Counted from the stretch's first letter, positions 44,754 to 56,124 are shown. The stretch is 64,000 nt of DNA from Blepharisma japonicum (GCA_949751835.1 CATKHK010000024.1:1-64000); one strand, 5' to 3'. The notes: generated from the letters alone by a model not told the origin. Translations and numbers: made by a program.

Positions 44754-46262
44754 TTAGGTTATATTTTCTATTGAATAATGATAATCGTTATCAGGCACTG
44801 GCTGCACCCATCTATACCGATCCCTCTGCTCAGTTGTGCCAGGGTCAGGATCTTGTCCCATCTTAAAGTGGTGCTTTCTCAGATTTTTCATTAAAACTGG
44901 ATCTGCCTTAGGGTGGTCTCCATTAGTGGGTTTAAAGTCTTTCATATTTGACGACACAAAGTTAGGAGGATCAGACCCATAATTAAAATGATGCGTTCTC
45001 AAGTCACCCAGAAGTGCTTTATCAATTTGGCTTTTTTCACCTTTTCCAGTTCCATAATCTCCTGAGGTTGTTTTATAATGATTTCCTTCAGCCCCCAGCT
45101 TGAAATGGTGAGATCTCAGCTCTTTTGTGAGTTTTGGGTCAAGTGATCCTGCTCCTTCTGTATTTGGCCTGTACGAAGCTTGAGAAGTGGTTAAAGGATA
45201 ATGGGCTTCAGATCCTAAAGCAATGTGAGATGACCAGTCTGCTGAGTGATCGCGGACTTTTCCTGTGCTTGGAAGCTGAGCGCCTGAGTGAGTTAGGTTA
45301 TAAGAAGTTCCGTACTGAGGTTGGTCCTCACCAAGCTGAAAGTGAGACTTTCTTAAGGACACTGAAGTGTGCATTGGCTTTTCCAAATTTGCACTAGCTG
45401 GTTTGAAAGAAGCGAAGGAATTCGTAGCATATGAAGGCTTTTCACCGCCTAGGTTGAAATGTGAAGACCTTAAATCTTGCAGTTTTTCTGCATTTAAACT
45501 TTGCTTTCCATCAGATTTCTCGTTGAAATTCGCATGGCTTGTCGAATGCATCAACGCTTTATCGTTTCCCAAAGTAAAGTGCTCTCTTCTCAAATCTTTA
45601 AGTAGCCCTGCTTTTAGTTCTGATTTTTCTCCATTTTTCACTCCGAATTCTCTTTGTGTCGTGCTCATATAGTTCACAGCTGCATTTCCTATCTGGAAAT
45701 GTGAAGTCCTTAAGTCTTCTTTTAGCCTTAATAAATTAGTATCACTTCCTCCTTGTAGTGGTTTAACTCCATAGTCAGCCTTAAAAACAGATTTCGATGT
45801 ATCAGGGTCATCCCCAAATTTAAAATTATGCCTGCGTAAGTATTTTTCTCTGTCAGAACCTTTGACGCCATTGAATTCTATAGGTGGCTTTTCAAAATAA
45901 GTAGCTGAAGAAGTAGTCGCATATGAGGGAGTCTGCATGCCAAGGGTAAAATGGTGGCGTCTTAGGTCAGTTTTTACCTCTGCTTGATGGGCTGTTTCTT
46001 GAGTTTGATGTGGCTTGTATTGAGCCATTGCTTCAGATAAGGGAGCAGTGCTAGATTTTTCAGGGCCAATCTTGAAGTGTGACTTCCTGATATTTTTTAT
46101 ATGTTCTTGATCTGCAGCACTCATGGATTCAGGTTTGAATTTGAAACTGGTGCCTGCAGTTGTCTGGTATTCAAGGGTTCCTCCACCCAACTTGAAATGA
46201 GTTTGACGGATTTGTTGGGCCACTTTTAATCGGTGGTCTTTGGTCATGTAACCTCCTTGCAT
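44754..46262 (-). CDS. Protein of twelve LRxxHFxLG repeats
   Basis: 502 residues from the ATG at 46260-46262. Twelve units with the core [D/N/S]LRxxHFxLG recur about every 40 residues (for example DLRRHHFTLG, DLRTSHFQIG, ELRSHHFKLG, NLRKHHFKMG). In many units the core is followed 6-12 residues later by Y-x-T/S-T/S. The protein is otherwise soluble, basic and free of membrane segments. Regular ~40-residue repeats of this kind suggest binding along a periodic polymer such as axonemal microtubules; that is inference. An upstream in-frame extension (LKILLLNLFKISF) lacks ATG and was excluded. Confidence 0.85.
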   Translation of the reverse strand: MQGGYMTKDHRLKVAQQIRQTHFKLGGGTLEYQTTAGTSFKFKPESMSAADQEHIKNIRKSHFKIGPEKSSTAPLSEAMAQYKPHQTQETAHQAEVKTDLRRHHFTLGMQTPSYATTSSATYFEKPPIEFNGVKGSDREKYLRRHNFKFGDDPDTSKSVFKADYGVKPLQGGSDTNLLRLKEDLRTSHFQIGNAAVNYMSTTQREFGVKNGEKSELKAGLLKDLRREHFTLGNDKALMHSTSHANFNEKSDGKQSLNAEKLQDLRSSHFNLGGEKPSYATNSFASFKPASANLEKPMHTSVSLRKSHFQLGEDQPQYGTSYNLTHSGAQLPSTGKVRDHSADWSSHIALGSEAHYPLTTSQASYRPNTEGAGSLDPKLTKELRSHHFKLGAEGNHYKTTSGDYGTGKGEKSQIDKALLGDLRTHHFNYGSDPPNFVSSNMKDFKPTNGDHPKADPVLMKNLRKHHFKMGQDPDPGTTEQRDRYRWVQPVPDNDYHYSIENIT

Positions 46263-46386
46263 TTTGTATTTTTGAGGATTATGAAAAGAAATTTTGAATA
46301 AATTTAGCAATAAAATCTTCAACAAACATTGAAGCTACATTTTATAAGATTTATCTACGCACTTCTAGCTCATAAATCAGCTTAGC

Positions 46387-47004
46387 TTATTTTTTTGGTG
46401 CTCCAGTGAATGGATCAACTTCTCTACGCTCTCTGTGAGCGAAATATTTTCTAAAGTTCTGGTCTCTAACATAGTTGTTCAGCCTGCAGAATTTTTGGTT
46501 TGGAAGTGCTGCTTTTTGGCTGATTTTACCTTTATCTCCGTTGTATTCGTGATCATGGAAGTAGAAAGTCATCATCTTGCTTTGAGAGTATGTTTCAACT
46601 GGAAATTCCCACTGAGTATGCCCTTGATATGTTGACTCTCCTGCATCCATTGCTGAAGCTTGGGTTCTAAGTCGTCCACTAATAAGGAACACACCTCCAT
46701 ATGTCACCATCCACCAAGCAATGAGGAACTTGAATTTTCCAGTTTGCCAATAAGGAAGAGTGTGCCAAAATACATAGTTGATTGGGGAGTCAACGAATCT
46801 CATGAAGTTCTTTAAGTATCTATTCTTTGTTCCTTTGTCTGGGTTGCTGTAGAACTTGTTATAGTTAGTAAAGTCGAAATTAATAGCTCTGCCCACCATC
46901 CACATTCGTTCAACAGAGTTTGGCAAGCTTGTCTGGAACCCCGCTGCACCAATATCTCTATGGGTTAAAATGACAGGGTTTTCTGCTGGTTTATCGTATG
47001 CCAT
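46387..47004 (-). CDS. Unrecognised 205-residue protein with one membrane segment
   Basis: Single exon starting MAYDKPAENPVILTHRD. One hydrophobic helix near residues 92-110 (FLIAWWMVTYGGVFLISG), preceded and followed by aromatic- and charge-rich soluble parts (FRKYFAHRERREVDPFTG). No signal peptide. A ciliate-specific mitochondrial complex subunit is possible given this layout, but I see no diagnostic motif. Confidence 0.7.
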   Translation of the reverse strand: MAYDKPAENPVILTHRDIGAAGFQTSLPNSVERMWMVGRAINFDFTNYNKFYSNPDKGTKNRYLKNFMRFVDSPINYVFWHTLPYWQTGKFKFLIAWWMVTYGGVFLISGRLRTQASAMDAGESTYQGHTQWEFPVETYSQSKMMTFYFHDHEYNGDKGKISQKAALPNQKFCRLNNYVRDQNFRKYFAHRERREVDPFTGAPKK

Positions 47005-47223
47005 TTATTTTATAAGTCTTCTAGCTACTTTTAAGCGAGTTTGGCGAATTTGAATTAATTTAATTGAAATATTTTCAATGAGAATGAAGATTAGTTGATA
47101 AAAAGTGAAAAATAGCTTGGCGTTTGTAGAATTATAAGAAGTTATATTAAAAATGAGCTTGAATAATAGAAAACCAAATTTTGGATTACAAAGATCAAAG
47201 TTTTAATTAAATATTATTTCTAA

Positions 47224-47823
47224 ATGGGTGTCACAAGAACTTACAGATATTCTGGAAAGAATTTAACTAAGGAGCTGCAGCGCTTGCAAAGCTATCTTGA
47301 ATTAATGCAAGCCCAAGATAAAGGGAATTGAAATGTAAACGTATCAGTGATGTATCATAAAAATCTCGATGCAAACCCATGCTCTTTGCTCCTAGTCAGT
47401 TTTCCATCTTCCCAAATAGTTGTATTATGCAGTCTTAAAGAAGAAGCCTCATATAAAATATTGCAAGGCGACATGAATCTATCTAATCTCATTGAAAATA
47501 TTCAATGCTTTAAGGTGAGACAACAATTTAACATTAATGGAAAAGAATACGAGCTAGGGGATTTCAAAATAAGGTTTGGGCTCGCTTATGTGGGAAGCGA
47601 AACAAGATATTTGGTAGTGGAAATTGAGTTTGCAGGGATTAAGTATTTATCTTATGGGAGGCCAAGCATTTCTGAATTTATTGGATATTTGGATCCAAAA
47701 GCAAAGTTAAGTGAAATTGTGATAGAGTATCATCAAAAATTTGAAATGGATTCAGAAAATTTTACACCTAAGCACTCTGCAGTAGATATGCTCTTGGCAT
47801 TGAATTGCTTGACTATTAGATAA
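47224..47823 (+). CDS. MED20: Mediator subunit MED20
   Basis: 199 residues with TGA as Trp in the segment GNWNVNVS. It starts MGVTRTYRY, like the MGVT start of MED20, and the C-terminal half aligns with the MED20 fold: FNINGKEYELGDFKIRFGLA, then ETRYLVVEIEFAG, and SISEFIGYL. MED20 forms the head module of Mediator with MED18. Length matches animal MED20 (~212). No intron. Confidence 0.75.
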
Positions 47824-47909
47824 TTGATGATAAATGGACACAAACTAAGGAAATCAGCAAAGCGGCAAATAATTAAAATTCTTAAATTAATTGTTTTATA
47901 GAAAACAAA

Positions 47910-48812
47910 TTAGTTATCGGATTTAGAACTATTTATAATCTTCTCTTCTTCTATATTTATAGTATTTATAGGATTTTCAATAAATTTCCAAGCCAATCCT
48001 CATCTAAGAGTTTTTCCTTGGTAAAAAGTAGTAGTTTTTATTGCAACATTTGAAAATTGGGTATTTAGATAGTCCATCATTATTCTTAAATGTGATTTAA
48101 CTCCAACAAGTGTTGTAAACCATTCTACTTCTTCTCTTTTTCCCCATGATTCATCAATATAATCTCCTATAAATTTGCATTCTCCTCCGGGAGTTTTCAT
48201 TTCATTTGATTTCCCTCCATACCCATTTAAGCTTTCTTGATTATAATTAGAGCTGTAAAATGGTGGATTGCAAATCGAAACATCAAAATGCTGTGCAATT
48301 TCTCTTACTATCTGTGTATTCTCAACTTTTATCAGCATAATTTTGCCTTCCAACTCATTTTTTTCAATTATTTTTCTAGCATTTTGTATAGCAATCTCAT
48401 CAATATCAGTCGCAATAAAATTCCAATTAAATTCCGCCACTCCTAATAAAGGATAAATCAAGCTAGCCCCAGTTCCTCTACATTATTTTTACATATCCAA
48501 AACCACCGGTTCATTTTTTCGCGATATTTCTTTAATTCAGCATAAATAATTTAATCTTTGTGGAACTGTGGGAACTAAATACCCATCAGGGATTTTCCAA
48601 TATTTTATATTAAAATCTTCTAAAAGCAGCACTCTGACTAGCGCTTTACAAGCTTCATCAGACGTATAATCAAGGACTCTTCCTTTCACGCTGACTTTAT
48701 ATTACTGCTTTGCGAATCAATGATATTTCTTTGAAAGCGCTAAATAATCAGGCCGATGATTTAAGTACTTATTAAGAGGATGCATTCTTTGATTGTAATT
48801 TGTCCTTTCCAT
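47910..48812 (-). CDS. METTL16: METTL16-type U6 snRNA m6A methyltransferase
   Basis: 290 residues from three exons; 15-nt introns at 48691-48705 (GTAATATAAAGTCAG) and 48478-48492 (GTAAAAATAATGTAG). The second intron interrupts the SAM-binding motif: joined, it reads VVLDIGTGASLIYPLLG. Then FIATDIDEIAIQNARKII, the catalytic NPPF in CNPPFYSS, GGECKFI and FYQGKTLRWGLAWKF, all METTL16 signatures. Only the catalytic MTase domain is present, without the vertebrate C-terminal regions. It modifies U6 snRNA at the A43-type site that pairs with 5' splice sites, notable in a genome with 15-nt introns. Confidence 0.9.
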
Positions 48813-48823
48813 TTTGATTATAA

Positions 48824-49237
48824 ATGGTCTTCAAATATATTGATAAAGCTATTGATAATGCTTATGCAAGGGTCTTCGCAAGGCTCAGGAAAATAGGAAG
48901 AAGAATTGAAAGGACTCATAGAACGACTTACGAGTATTGGCTTACATACTGCGCAAGAAGAAGTAAAGATGCTTCTGTGAAAGTCACACTATGGGTTGTA
49001 GCATACTGCTTTTTTACTTTAGAAAGAAGTATTTTTGATTTTTATTTATGGACAGGAATATTCCGTTTTAAAGGCCTTATCACACCAGGTTATTTAGATT
49101 ACCAGCTCGATAAATATAATAAAAACAAGGTCATCGATCTATCATCTGTTGCTCTTGATCACACTGCAAGGTTTATGCATATGGAGCAAGAGCAATTATA
49201 TATCTATTACAAGTACTGGGAAGAGAGAAATAAATAA
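48824..49237 (+). CDS. Unrecognised 137-residue protein
   Basis: Single exon, strongly basic N-terminal half (ARVFARLRKIGRRIERTHR), one moderately hydrophobic segment (VTLWVVAYCFFTLERSIF) and a Tyr-rich C-terminal end (LYIYYKYWEERNK). It could be a small mitochondrial membrane subunit; no family recognised. Divergent from METTL16 with only 11 bp between start codons. Confidence 0.65.
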   Translation: MVFKYIDKAIDNAYARVFARLRKIGRRIERTHRTTYEYWLTYCARRSKDASVKVTLWVVAYCFFTLERSIFDFYLWTGIFRFKGLITPGYLDYQLDKYNKNKVIDLSSVALDHTARFMHMEQEQLYIYYKYWEERNK

Positions 49238-49254
49238 TACAAATTTCATAAAAA

Positions 49255-50163
49255 CTAATAAAAGATCGTTAAAGTTCTATGATGCTCTTTAAGAGTATCT
49301 AGTGAGAGTTCTCCCATCTGTCATAATAGATGATCAACCTCAATTGGGATTCTGTCTAGTCTCGATGAAATTATGTCGCATGCTTTGACTGTTGCTGCTC
49401 GGATTTCTATTTCCATTTCAGACCCTGCAGGAATTAGAATTTTTGAATCAATTTTATTTTGTAATTTTTGTGAATATTTTAATACCCCATACGTATTTAG
49501 CAATTGAGGTACTCTATAGTCCGGAAACATTGTGATTTTCTCAATATCATTAAAGCCAAAGGCTCCAGATGCATATAAATCTGCTACTAAGATTTGTGCT
49601 CTTTTGTAAAAAAATGCTTGTCTGCCTCTATATACACAAGAGTCTCTAAATCCTGGGAATGTTGCGGTAAGAATTTCAACAAGCTAAATGTCTCTCACCT
49701 TTTCAGAGCTATTTTGGCAGGCATTTAAAATATTATTGAAATCTCCAGCATAGAAGTTTATTGTTTGCTCGCCAATTTCTCTTAGAAGTCTACATCTTTC
49801 ATTAATTAAAGGAAAATTAGCATCTTGGAAGATTTCTTGCTGAATGAAGTCATCAGTCATAGCAGCGATTGAGCTTGGAGAAAGAATATTAGGGTCTCTT
49901 TCCATCAAGGCTTTTAAGTTTCCAGCCAAGCTGTCATATTCAAATCCTGGCTTTGGCCAAAAACAGAAATTCAAAGCATCTAATGCAAAAACGTAATTGA
50001 CTTTGTTAGTTCCTTTATAGTGACTTGGCCATTCATTTCAAGGAGTCGGCTTGGAGTTGTTTGTTTGAATTCTTGCAATAAGAGTGTCTAAAGCATCATT
50101 ATCTATGGAGATATGGGTTAAATCTCTAGATATTGAGTGGGCTGAATTCCTTACAATAGACAT
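49255..50163 (-). CDS. QNG1: Queuosine 5'-phosphate N-glycosylase (queuosine salvage, QNG1)
   Basis: 297 residues after removing a 15-nt intron at 49684-49698 (GTGAGAGACATTTAG) and reading two TGA as Trp. DUF2419 signatures: VFALDALNFCFWP, FQDANFPLINERCRLLREIG, YKRAQILVADLY, MFPDYRVPQLLNTYGVLKYS and EIEIRAATVKA. The enzyme releases queuine from queuosine 5'-monophosphate for reuse in tRNA wobble modification. A bacteria-eating ciliate would obtain queuine from prey. Length fits the family (~300-340). Confidence 0.9.
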
Positions 50164-50172
50164 TTATTAAAA

Positions 50173-51672
50173 TTAATTAAACGCATTATCTCTTGATTTT
50201 TCTGGGCTTATATTTACAGTATTAGCAAGATAAGAATGAGATTTTAATTCTTCTTCGACTTCTGAGTTCGTTCTAGGTGTATAGTTTGCACTTCCTGGGC
50301 TGCTTACATATTTGAATTTTTTCTTATTAATCTTCGACTTTATTCGAAAGAGCTTTTTAGATGACTTGAAATTGAAGGTTTTGCCTAAGTTACCTATGCT
50401 AGGACTCTGCAGCTCTGAACTCAAGCTACTAATTTCATGGCTTCTTGCTGTTTTAGATCCGCTTGGAGGTAAAGGACATTTTAATCTATTTTTCCTCGAG
50501 CAAGAGTCGAATTTCCTTTTGCTCTTTATTTCATTTTTATCTTCACTTACCTCTCTCTGAGGGTTCCTCAAAGCATTTTTTAGTGAATATTGGCTAATAT
50601 CTTGCAACACATCTATATATCCAGCTCTTCTCAACATAGATCTCATTTCAGGGCATTTTTGGATTTCTTTATACAGTGCTTCTTTTTTCTTTCCCTCCAA
50701 GCCAAGATCTAGACTATTCGCTTCTTTGCATGTGGGGCTCATGGAGTTAAAAGATTTATGAAAAGATTCAGTTTCGTTAGATTCTATTAACTCTTTATCA
50801 CTATGCGATTCTCCAAGTTTCAGCTCTCCAGGTCTTAGAATTTTGATAGGACTGCTTAAAATGCTGGCTTTATTTCTTATATGTCCTCTTTGCACAGTAT
50901 ATTTCAAATCTTTTATTTTTTTCGAAATTTTTATAGGCTTTTTTGTGATTGCTTCACCATTTACCAATTTTGTCAGTTTTTCTTCAGCATAGCTAGTGAC
51001 TTTGATATCATTTAAATCCGATGGCTGCTCAATTTTTACTTGTAGGCATAATTCAGGCTCTGCTATTTTTATTTCTCTAGTAAAAGAAATCCATATGTTT
51101 TTTTCAATATCCTCAATGAAATCGACGTCAAGAATCATGACGCGCTTGGTTTCTGATTCTTCTATTAGTATCATTAGCGTTAAAGCAGCATCGCAGGCTT
51201 GATCATAAATTTGAGAGCAATCAGCTGATGTGATTTCATTGTCAATAACTCGTGATAGCTTAGTAACATAGCCTTTCGTAGTGTATTCCATTCGCAAATT
51301 GTAAATAACTTCGTAAATTTCTGCATTTGGCCTTGCTATTTGAATATAATTTAAATTAGGAATTCAAGGTGCCAATAATGTTTCTTTCAGATCTGCATCA
51401 AAAATCCTTTTTCTATCTTTCTGATACAAAAAATAGCATACCAGTGATCCCGAATCTTTAATTTTTTGCTTTCATGCATGATTTTTATATATCTCACATA
51501 GGAGATCATGCAAGTTTGAACTTTGTTGGATTTTTGAAATTGTCCTCCCTTTTGTTTTTGTGTAAAAGAAAGAAGGTCTTTGATCGCAAATAACATAGGT
51601 CTCTAACAAATTTAGTGAGTTTGATTTTGATGAGAGGAGGTTTAACAGTCAGTAATAAGTTCGATCTTCCAT
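50173..51672 (-). CDS. Unrecognised 499-residue protein
   Basis: Open from the ATG at 51670-51672 with three TGA-coded Trp. Residues ~1-210 look globular (LLETYVICDQRPSFFYTKTK; RKRIFDADLKETLLAPW; MILIEESETKRVMILDVDFI). The C-terminal ~290 residues are Ser/Lys-rich and likely disordered, with one helical patch (KKEALYKEIQKCPEMRSMLR). No domain recognised. Only 9 bp separate its stop from the start codon of the downstream queuosine gene on the same strand. Confidence 0.75.
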
Positions 51673-51923
51673 TAAAATATTATTTCAATCTGTCTGCTAA
51701 TGCATAATAATCATTTTTTCGTGGTGCAAATTTAAAATAATTTAATATGATTTGATGGTGATGAAAGATCCATCCAATTTTTTCAAAATAACTTCAAAAT
51801 GCTTAGAAGTCGTTACAGTCTGAATTTATAGATAGTGCAATCGTATAATGGCAAGAAAAATTAAATTCTGTAGGATGAGATTTATTGTTTTTATTAAAAT
51901 TGAAGAGTTTTATATTAATCAAT

Positions 51924-52184
51924 ATGGGTGAATGCTGCAGTAGTAATTCCAAAGACCCTCCTGTATCCTTTAAATAGCCTGCACCGTCACTTTTATTGGT
52001 GTGTGACGAGACTATTTTTGAAAATAGCCATAAGGAAAGCTTTAGAGTTTCACATTACGAAGGCCCAATATCTTCATACAAAGCAAGCCAACTAACTGCT
52101 AACCAATCAATAGAGGAAGTTAATGAAATCGATATCAGTCAATATTCAACTAGTTTCCATGAGCAGCATGCCGATCAAAATTAG
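51924..52184 (+). CDS. Small MGECC-type acylated protein
   Basis: 81 residues after removing a 15-nt intron at 51963-51977 (GTATCCTTTAAATAG); the intron's final TAG would otherwise end the protein after 17 residues. It starts MGECCSSNSK: Gly2 with Ser6 fits myristoylation, and Cys4-Cys5 are placed for palmitoylation. The remainder is acidic and Ser-rich (SIEEVNEIDISQYS) and does not share the NAPILxLE core of the 8-13 kb family. No known domain. Likely a small peripheral membrane adaptor. Confidence 0.65.
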
Positions 52185-52996
52185 AGTTTTAGATGCATAT
52201 ACCTATAGGATTATTTTACTTACCAAAAAGTTAATAAAATGTATAAGAAATCTAACTGATTGAAAATTCATGCATTTGTTCCTCAGGAATTATAAAATAT
52301 GGCAGCTGATATGATATTTCTTTTGTAGTTTGGCCCATAATTTGGCTTGCTCAACTAAATAAGCCCTGAAAGATCTATGGGAGAATTTAGAACTCTTTCG
52401 CCTATCCGCGAATTTAACAGGACTCAAATGATGCTAAAAATTTATTTCAAAAAGGCAAAAAAGTCCTTGAAGTCAACAGTGATCACTTGGTAAATCATGA
52501 TATGAAGTGCAGCGTCTTGCTATTATTTTGAAAATATATGTGTAAGTTTATACATATATATAAATTAAAAAATGGAGAAGAAGAGTGTTTGCGGACTATC
52601 CAACTTTATTACAAATCTAGAGCAAGAGAATATAGAATAAGTTTAGGTACAATGACAATAAAGGCCCTTCTATATAATTTAGATAGATGGGATATGCTTG
52701 AAATTAAATAGCTTATCAGTTGGAGCACGGCTAATTTTGCTTATAAAGTGTTTGGCTCCAATTATAGATGGGATATGAGCTCTAAAAAGCTATAAAATTC
52801 AGAAGAAGAACGATACAAATCTGGGCATAGAGATGCAATGAGTATACATTTTTACCATACTTGTGCTAGAGGATCGACTAATATTATCCAAACAAGGATT
52901 TAATGAGCATTTATAGACAACCCACTGTTGAAAAAGGAATTAAATTTTTGAGTGGCGAATTTACTTTTAATAGCTTAATTGAAAAGTTATAAGATT
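52185..52996. other. Intergenic with a short ORF fragment
   Basis: 812 bp between convergent genes. A frame of roughly 55 codons ending at TAG 52709-52711 reads YYKSRAREYRISLGTMTIKA in its centre and has a protein-like look. It has no clear start and no recognised family, so it may be a gene remnant. Confidence 0.4.
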
Positions 52997-55009
52997 TTAT
53001 TTAAGCTCTAAGATATGAACTCTCATTGTATGATCTTCACTTGCAGAGAACAAGAGTTTTCCATTCCATCTTAGCTTTGTTACATAAGCTCCATGGCTGA
53101 ATACTCCTATTTCTGTCTTAGTTGCTATGGTTCTAATTAAAACTTTTCCATCTTCTAATCCTGCAGCAATTGTGTCAGCGTTAATATATACACAAGCAGT
53201 TACTGGTTGTGGGAAGTTCAGAGTATCTATTAATTCTCCGTTTGTGTTCCAGATTTTTAGTTTCTTATCTCTCGAGCCTGTAATGAAGTTTGTGTCATCT
53301 GGACTCCAAGCGCAGCAATAAATGATTCTTGTATGAGCTTGCAGGCTTGTCTTGATTTTATATGCATTCTCCTCAAAAAAATAAAGGCATCATGATCGAT
53401 CCCTGGAGACTGAAAGGAAATATTGATCATTGTGAGAAAATGCTAAGTCTGTAACACCTAATGTGTGGAATGATAAGGAGCCTACTTGCGTTCTAGATTC
53501 CAAATTTCATAATAAAATATTTGCATGTTCAGCATTCTGTGACTTAGATGCACTTGCTAAGAGTGGGGATAAATGAGCTGGGCATAAAACAGCAACTTCG
53601 TAGCCATGACCGTACAGTTTGGCAATTTCAGGCCACAATGTATAAGAGTTTAGAATATCTTCTGTTACAGGAATTTGAGCGATGTTAAAGCTTTCCTGTT
53701 CTGAGCTTTTAGTTGCAAGACCTAAAGCTTGGCCAGCTCCTCTTTTAGTTCCAGATAAGCTAACTCCAGCATCTCTAAGCAATATGTCAGCAGTTACGCT
53801 AGAAGTTTCAAGGATGCGTATAACCTTTTCATCACCTCCTGAAATAATGTAATTTCCGTAGTAGCAAATACAGTTTAAATCGTATCCATGGATCATCGGC
53901 CTCGATAATTCTTTCCAAATGCCATTTCATTCAGCCCAGATCCTGGCTGTTTGATCTGAAGAAGAAGTTATAACAAAATCAGAAGCTAGGGCTATATCTG
54001 TTACTGAATTAAAATGGCCAGTTGGGGCTGGGATATTTTTTCAATCTCCAGAGCTAAGAATCCAATGATAAAACCCTCCAGAATAGCCATGAGCTATGAT
54101 ATGCTGAGCATTTTCATCACATAAAACTCCGAAAAACAAATTTTTATTGCCTCCAATTTGACCTAAAGTAGCTGTAGTAATCCAAGATCCACTGTACTGA
54201 TCTTCGTTTCATATTTGCACTGTAAAATCGTGAGAGCTACTTAATATTGAATTTCCCATCCATTTAACACTGCTCACAGGGCCAGTGTGGCCAAATGCTA
54301 CAGCTTCAAGCTTAGCTGACATTTGTAAACTTTCTATTATATAGAGTCCTTGTGACTCTAAAAGGCTATGAGGAATTTCTCTAAAAAACTTTCATATCCT
54401 GATATACGAATCCTGGCTTCCACTGACAAGGATAAGGTCATTATTTTCAATTTTCCAGTCTAAGCTTCTGACTGTTCTTACATGCCCTTCTAATGAATTT
54501 TGATAAATCCATTCATCTTGAAATGTATATATATGAATTCTTGAATCTGCTCCTCCTAATGCTAAAATTTCTTTATCGAAATAATCAACAATAGCTAAAC
54601 TTTCTTGGAGGTTCATACCCAGGTTTATTTCTTGATCAAGTACAAGGTTTTCGCCTCGTTTAAAGCTGAGAATTTCTCCATCTGCGCTCAAAGCAATTAC
54701 ATGATTTTTGCCAATTGAAATATTGATGACAGCTCCTTTAACCAAAATTTCCTGCTTTTTAACAAAATTTTCCCAAATGATCATTTTCTTGTCGCATCCA
54801 CCAGAGATAAGATAATTTCCTGACATGGCGAGGCAATTCACACGTGAAGAGTGGCCTGAAAGTGCTTGGCATGTGGTCCCATTCTCAAGATTGTGTAGTA
54901 AAATTTCAGTTCCTGAGCCGTATGCAAGCAGAGGGTATTGTAAAGCAGCTGAATTCAAAGTTTGGTTGCAGCCTCCGGAAATTGAAATTGTTCTTATACA
55001 GCCTGACAT
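52997..55009 (-). CDS. ELP2: Elongator subunit ELP2
   Basis: 670 residues, single exon with several TGA-coded Trp at WD positions. Two seven-bladed WD40 propellers are expected; repeats such as GHSSRVNCLAMSGNYLISGG, GHTGPVSSVKWMGNSILSSS and AHTRIIYCCAWSPDDTNFIT are visible. The ELP2 hallmark LASASKSQNAEHANILLWN is present. ELP2 belongs to the Elongator core (ELP1-3), which installs cm5-type modifications on tRNA wobble uridines. It faces the NEPRO-like gene with just 6 bp between start codons. Confidence 0.93.
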
Positions 55010-55015
55010 AATAAA
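55010..55015. promoter_or_regulatory. 6-bp divergent gap between ELP2 and NEPRO-like gene
   Basis: The start codons of the two flanking genes are separated by only six bases. Promoter and 5' UTR sequences for each must lie within the other gene's coding region, or transcripts must be nearly leaderless. Confidence 0.5.
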
Positions 55016-55447
55016 ATGAATGTTAATCCATTATTTTATGAATGCAAACTTATAAAGCAGGTTGTGTATAAGCTGAAAAATCAGCTAGGCAGAACTCCAC
55101 AATTCAGGAAACTGATGCAAGTGTATAAAACGTTGAAAAAATATATATCAGGTGCAGAAATCGACAATTTTGAAAACATCATTGAAGAAGCAGCCATATC
55201 TCTAATTGATTTAATACATAGAAGACTTCTCACTCCTGCTTGCTCGCTAATTTTGTCTATTTATGCTAGAATATTTTGGATAATTACACATAATAAAAAT
55301 ACAATTAAGAAAAGAAAAACAAAAACCAAAATTATATCAAGAAGGCTGAAAAAACTTGTGGGGCTATCAAAAGTGATTGGCAGCTTTGAGATGAAAATCA
55401 AGGAAAGCAAGTTTGAAGAAATAAGAAAGTTCCTAGGCAAATTATAA
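55016..55447 (+). CDS. NEPRO/RMP-like nucleolar protein (tentative)
   Basis: 143 residues, basic and helical. NPLFYECKLIKQVVYKLKNQ followed by TPQFRKLMQVYKTLKKYISG resembles the N-terminal (DUF4477) region of nucleolus-and-neural-progenitor protein, an RNase MRP/P-associated factor. EEAAISLIDLIHRRLLTPAC and the KKLVGLSKVIGSF end fit the same domain. The assignment is by remembered motif only. No intron. Confidence 0.45.
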   Translation: MNVNPLFYECKLIKQVVYKLKNQLGRTPQFRKLMQVYKTLKKYISGAEIDNFENIIEEAAISLIDLIHRRLLTPACSLILSIYARIFWIITHNKNTIKKRKTKTKIISRRLKKLVGLSKVIGSFEMKIKESKFEEIRKFLGKL

Positions 55448-55520
55448 GTAAACAGTTGGAGAAGTCTCAATTAATAGCCTCATATACTAAAATAGTCTGA
55501 ATTAAAGTTAATCAATATCT

Positions 55521-56124
<604 letters not shown>

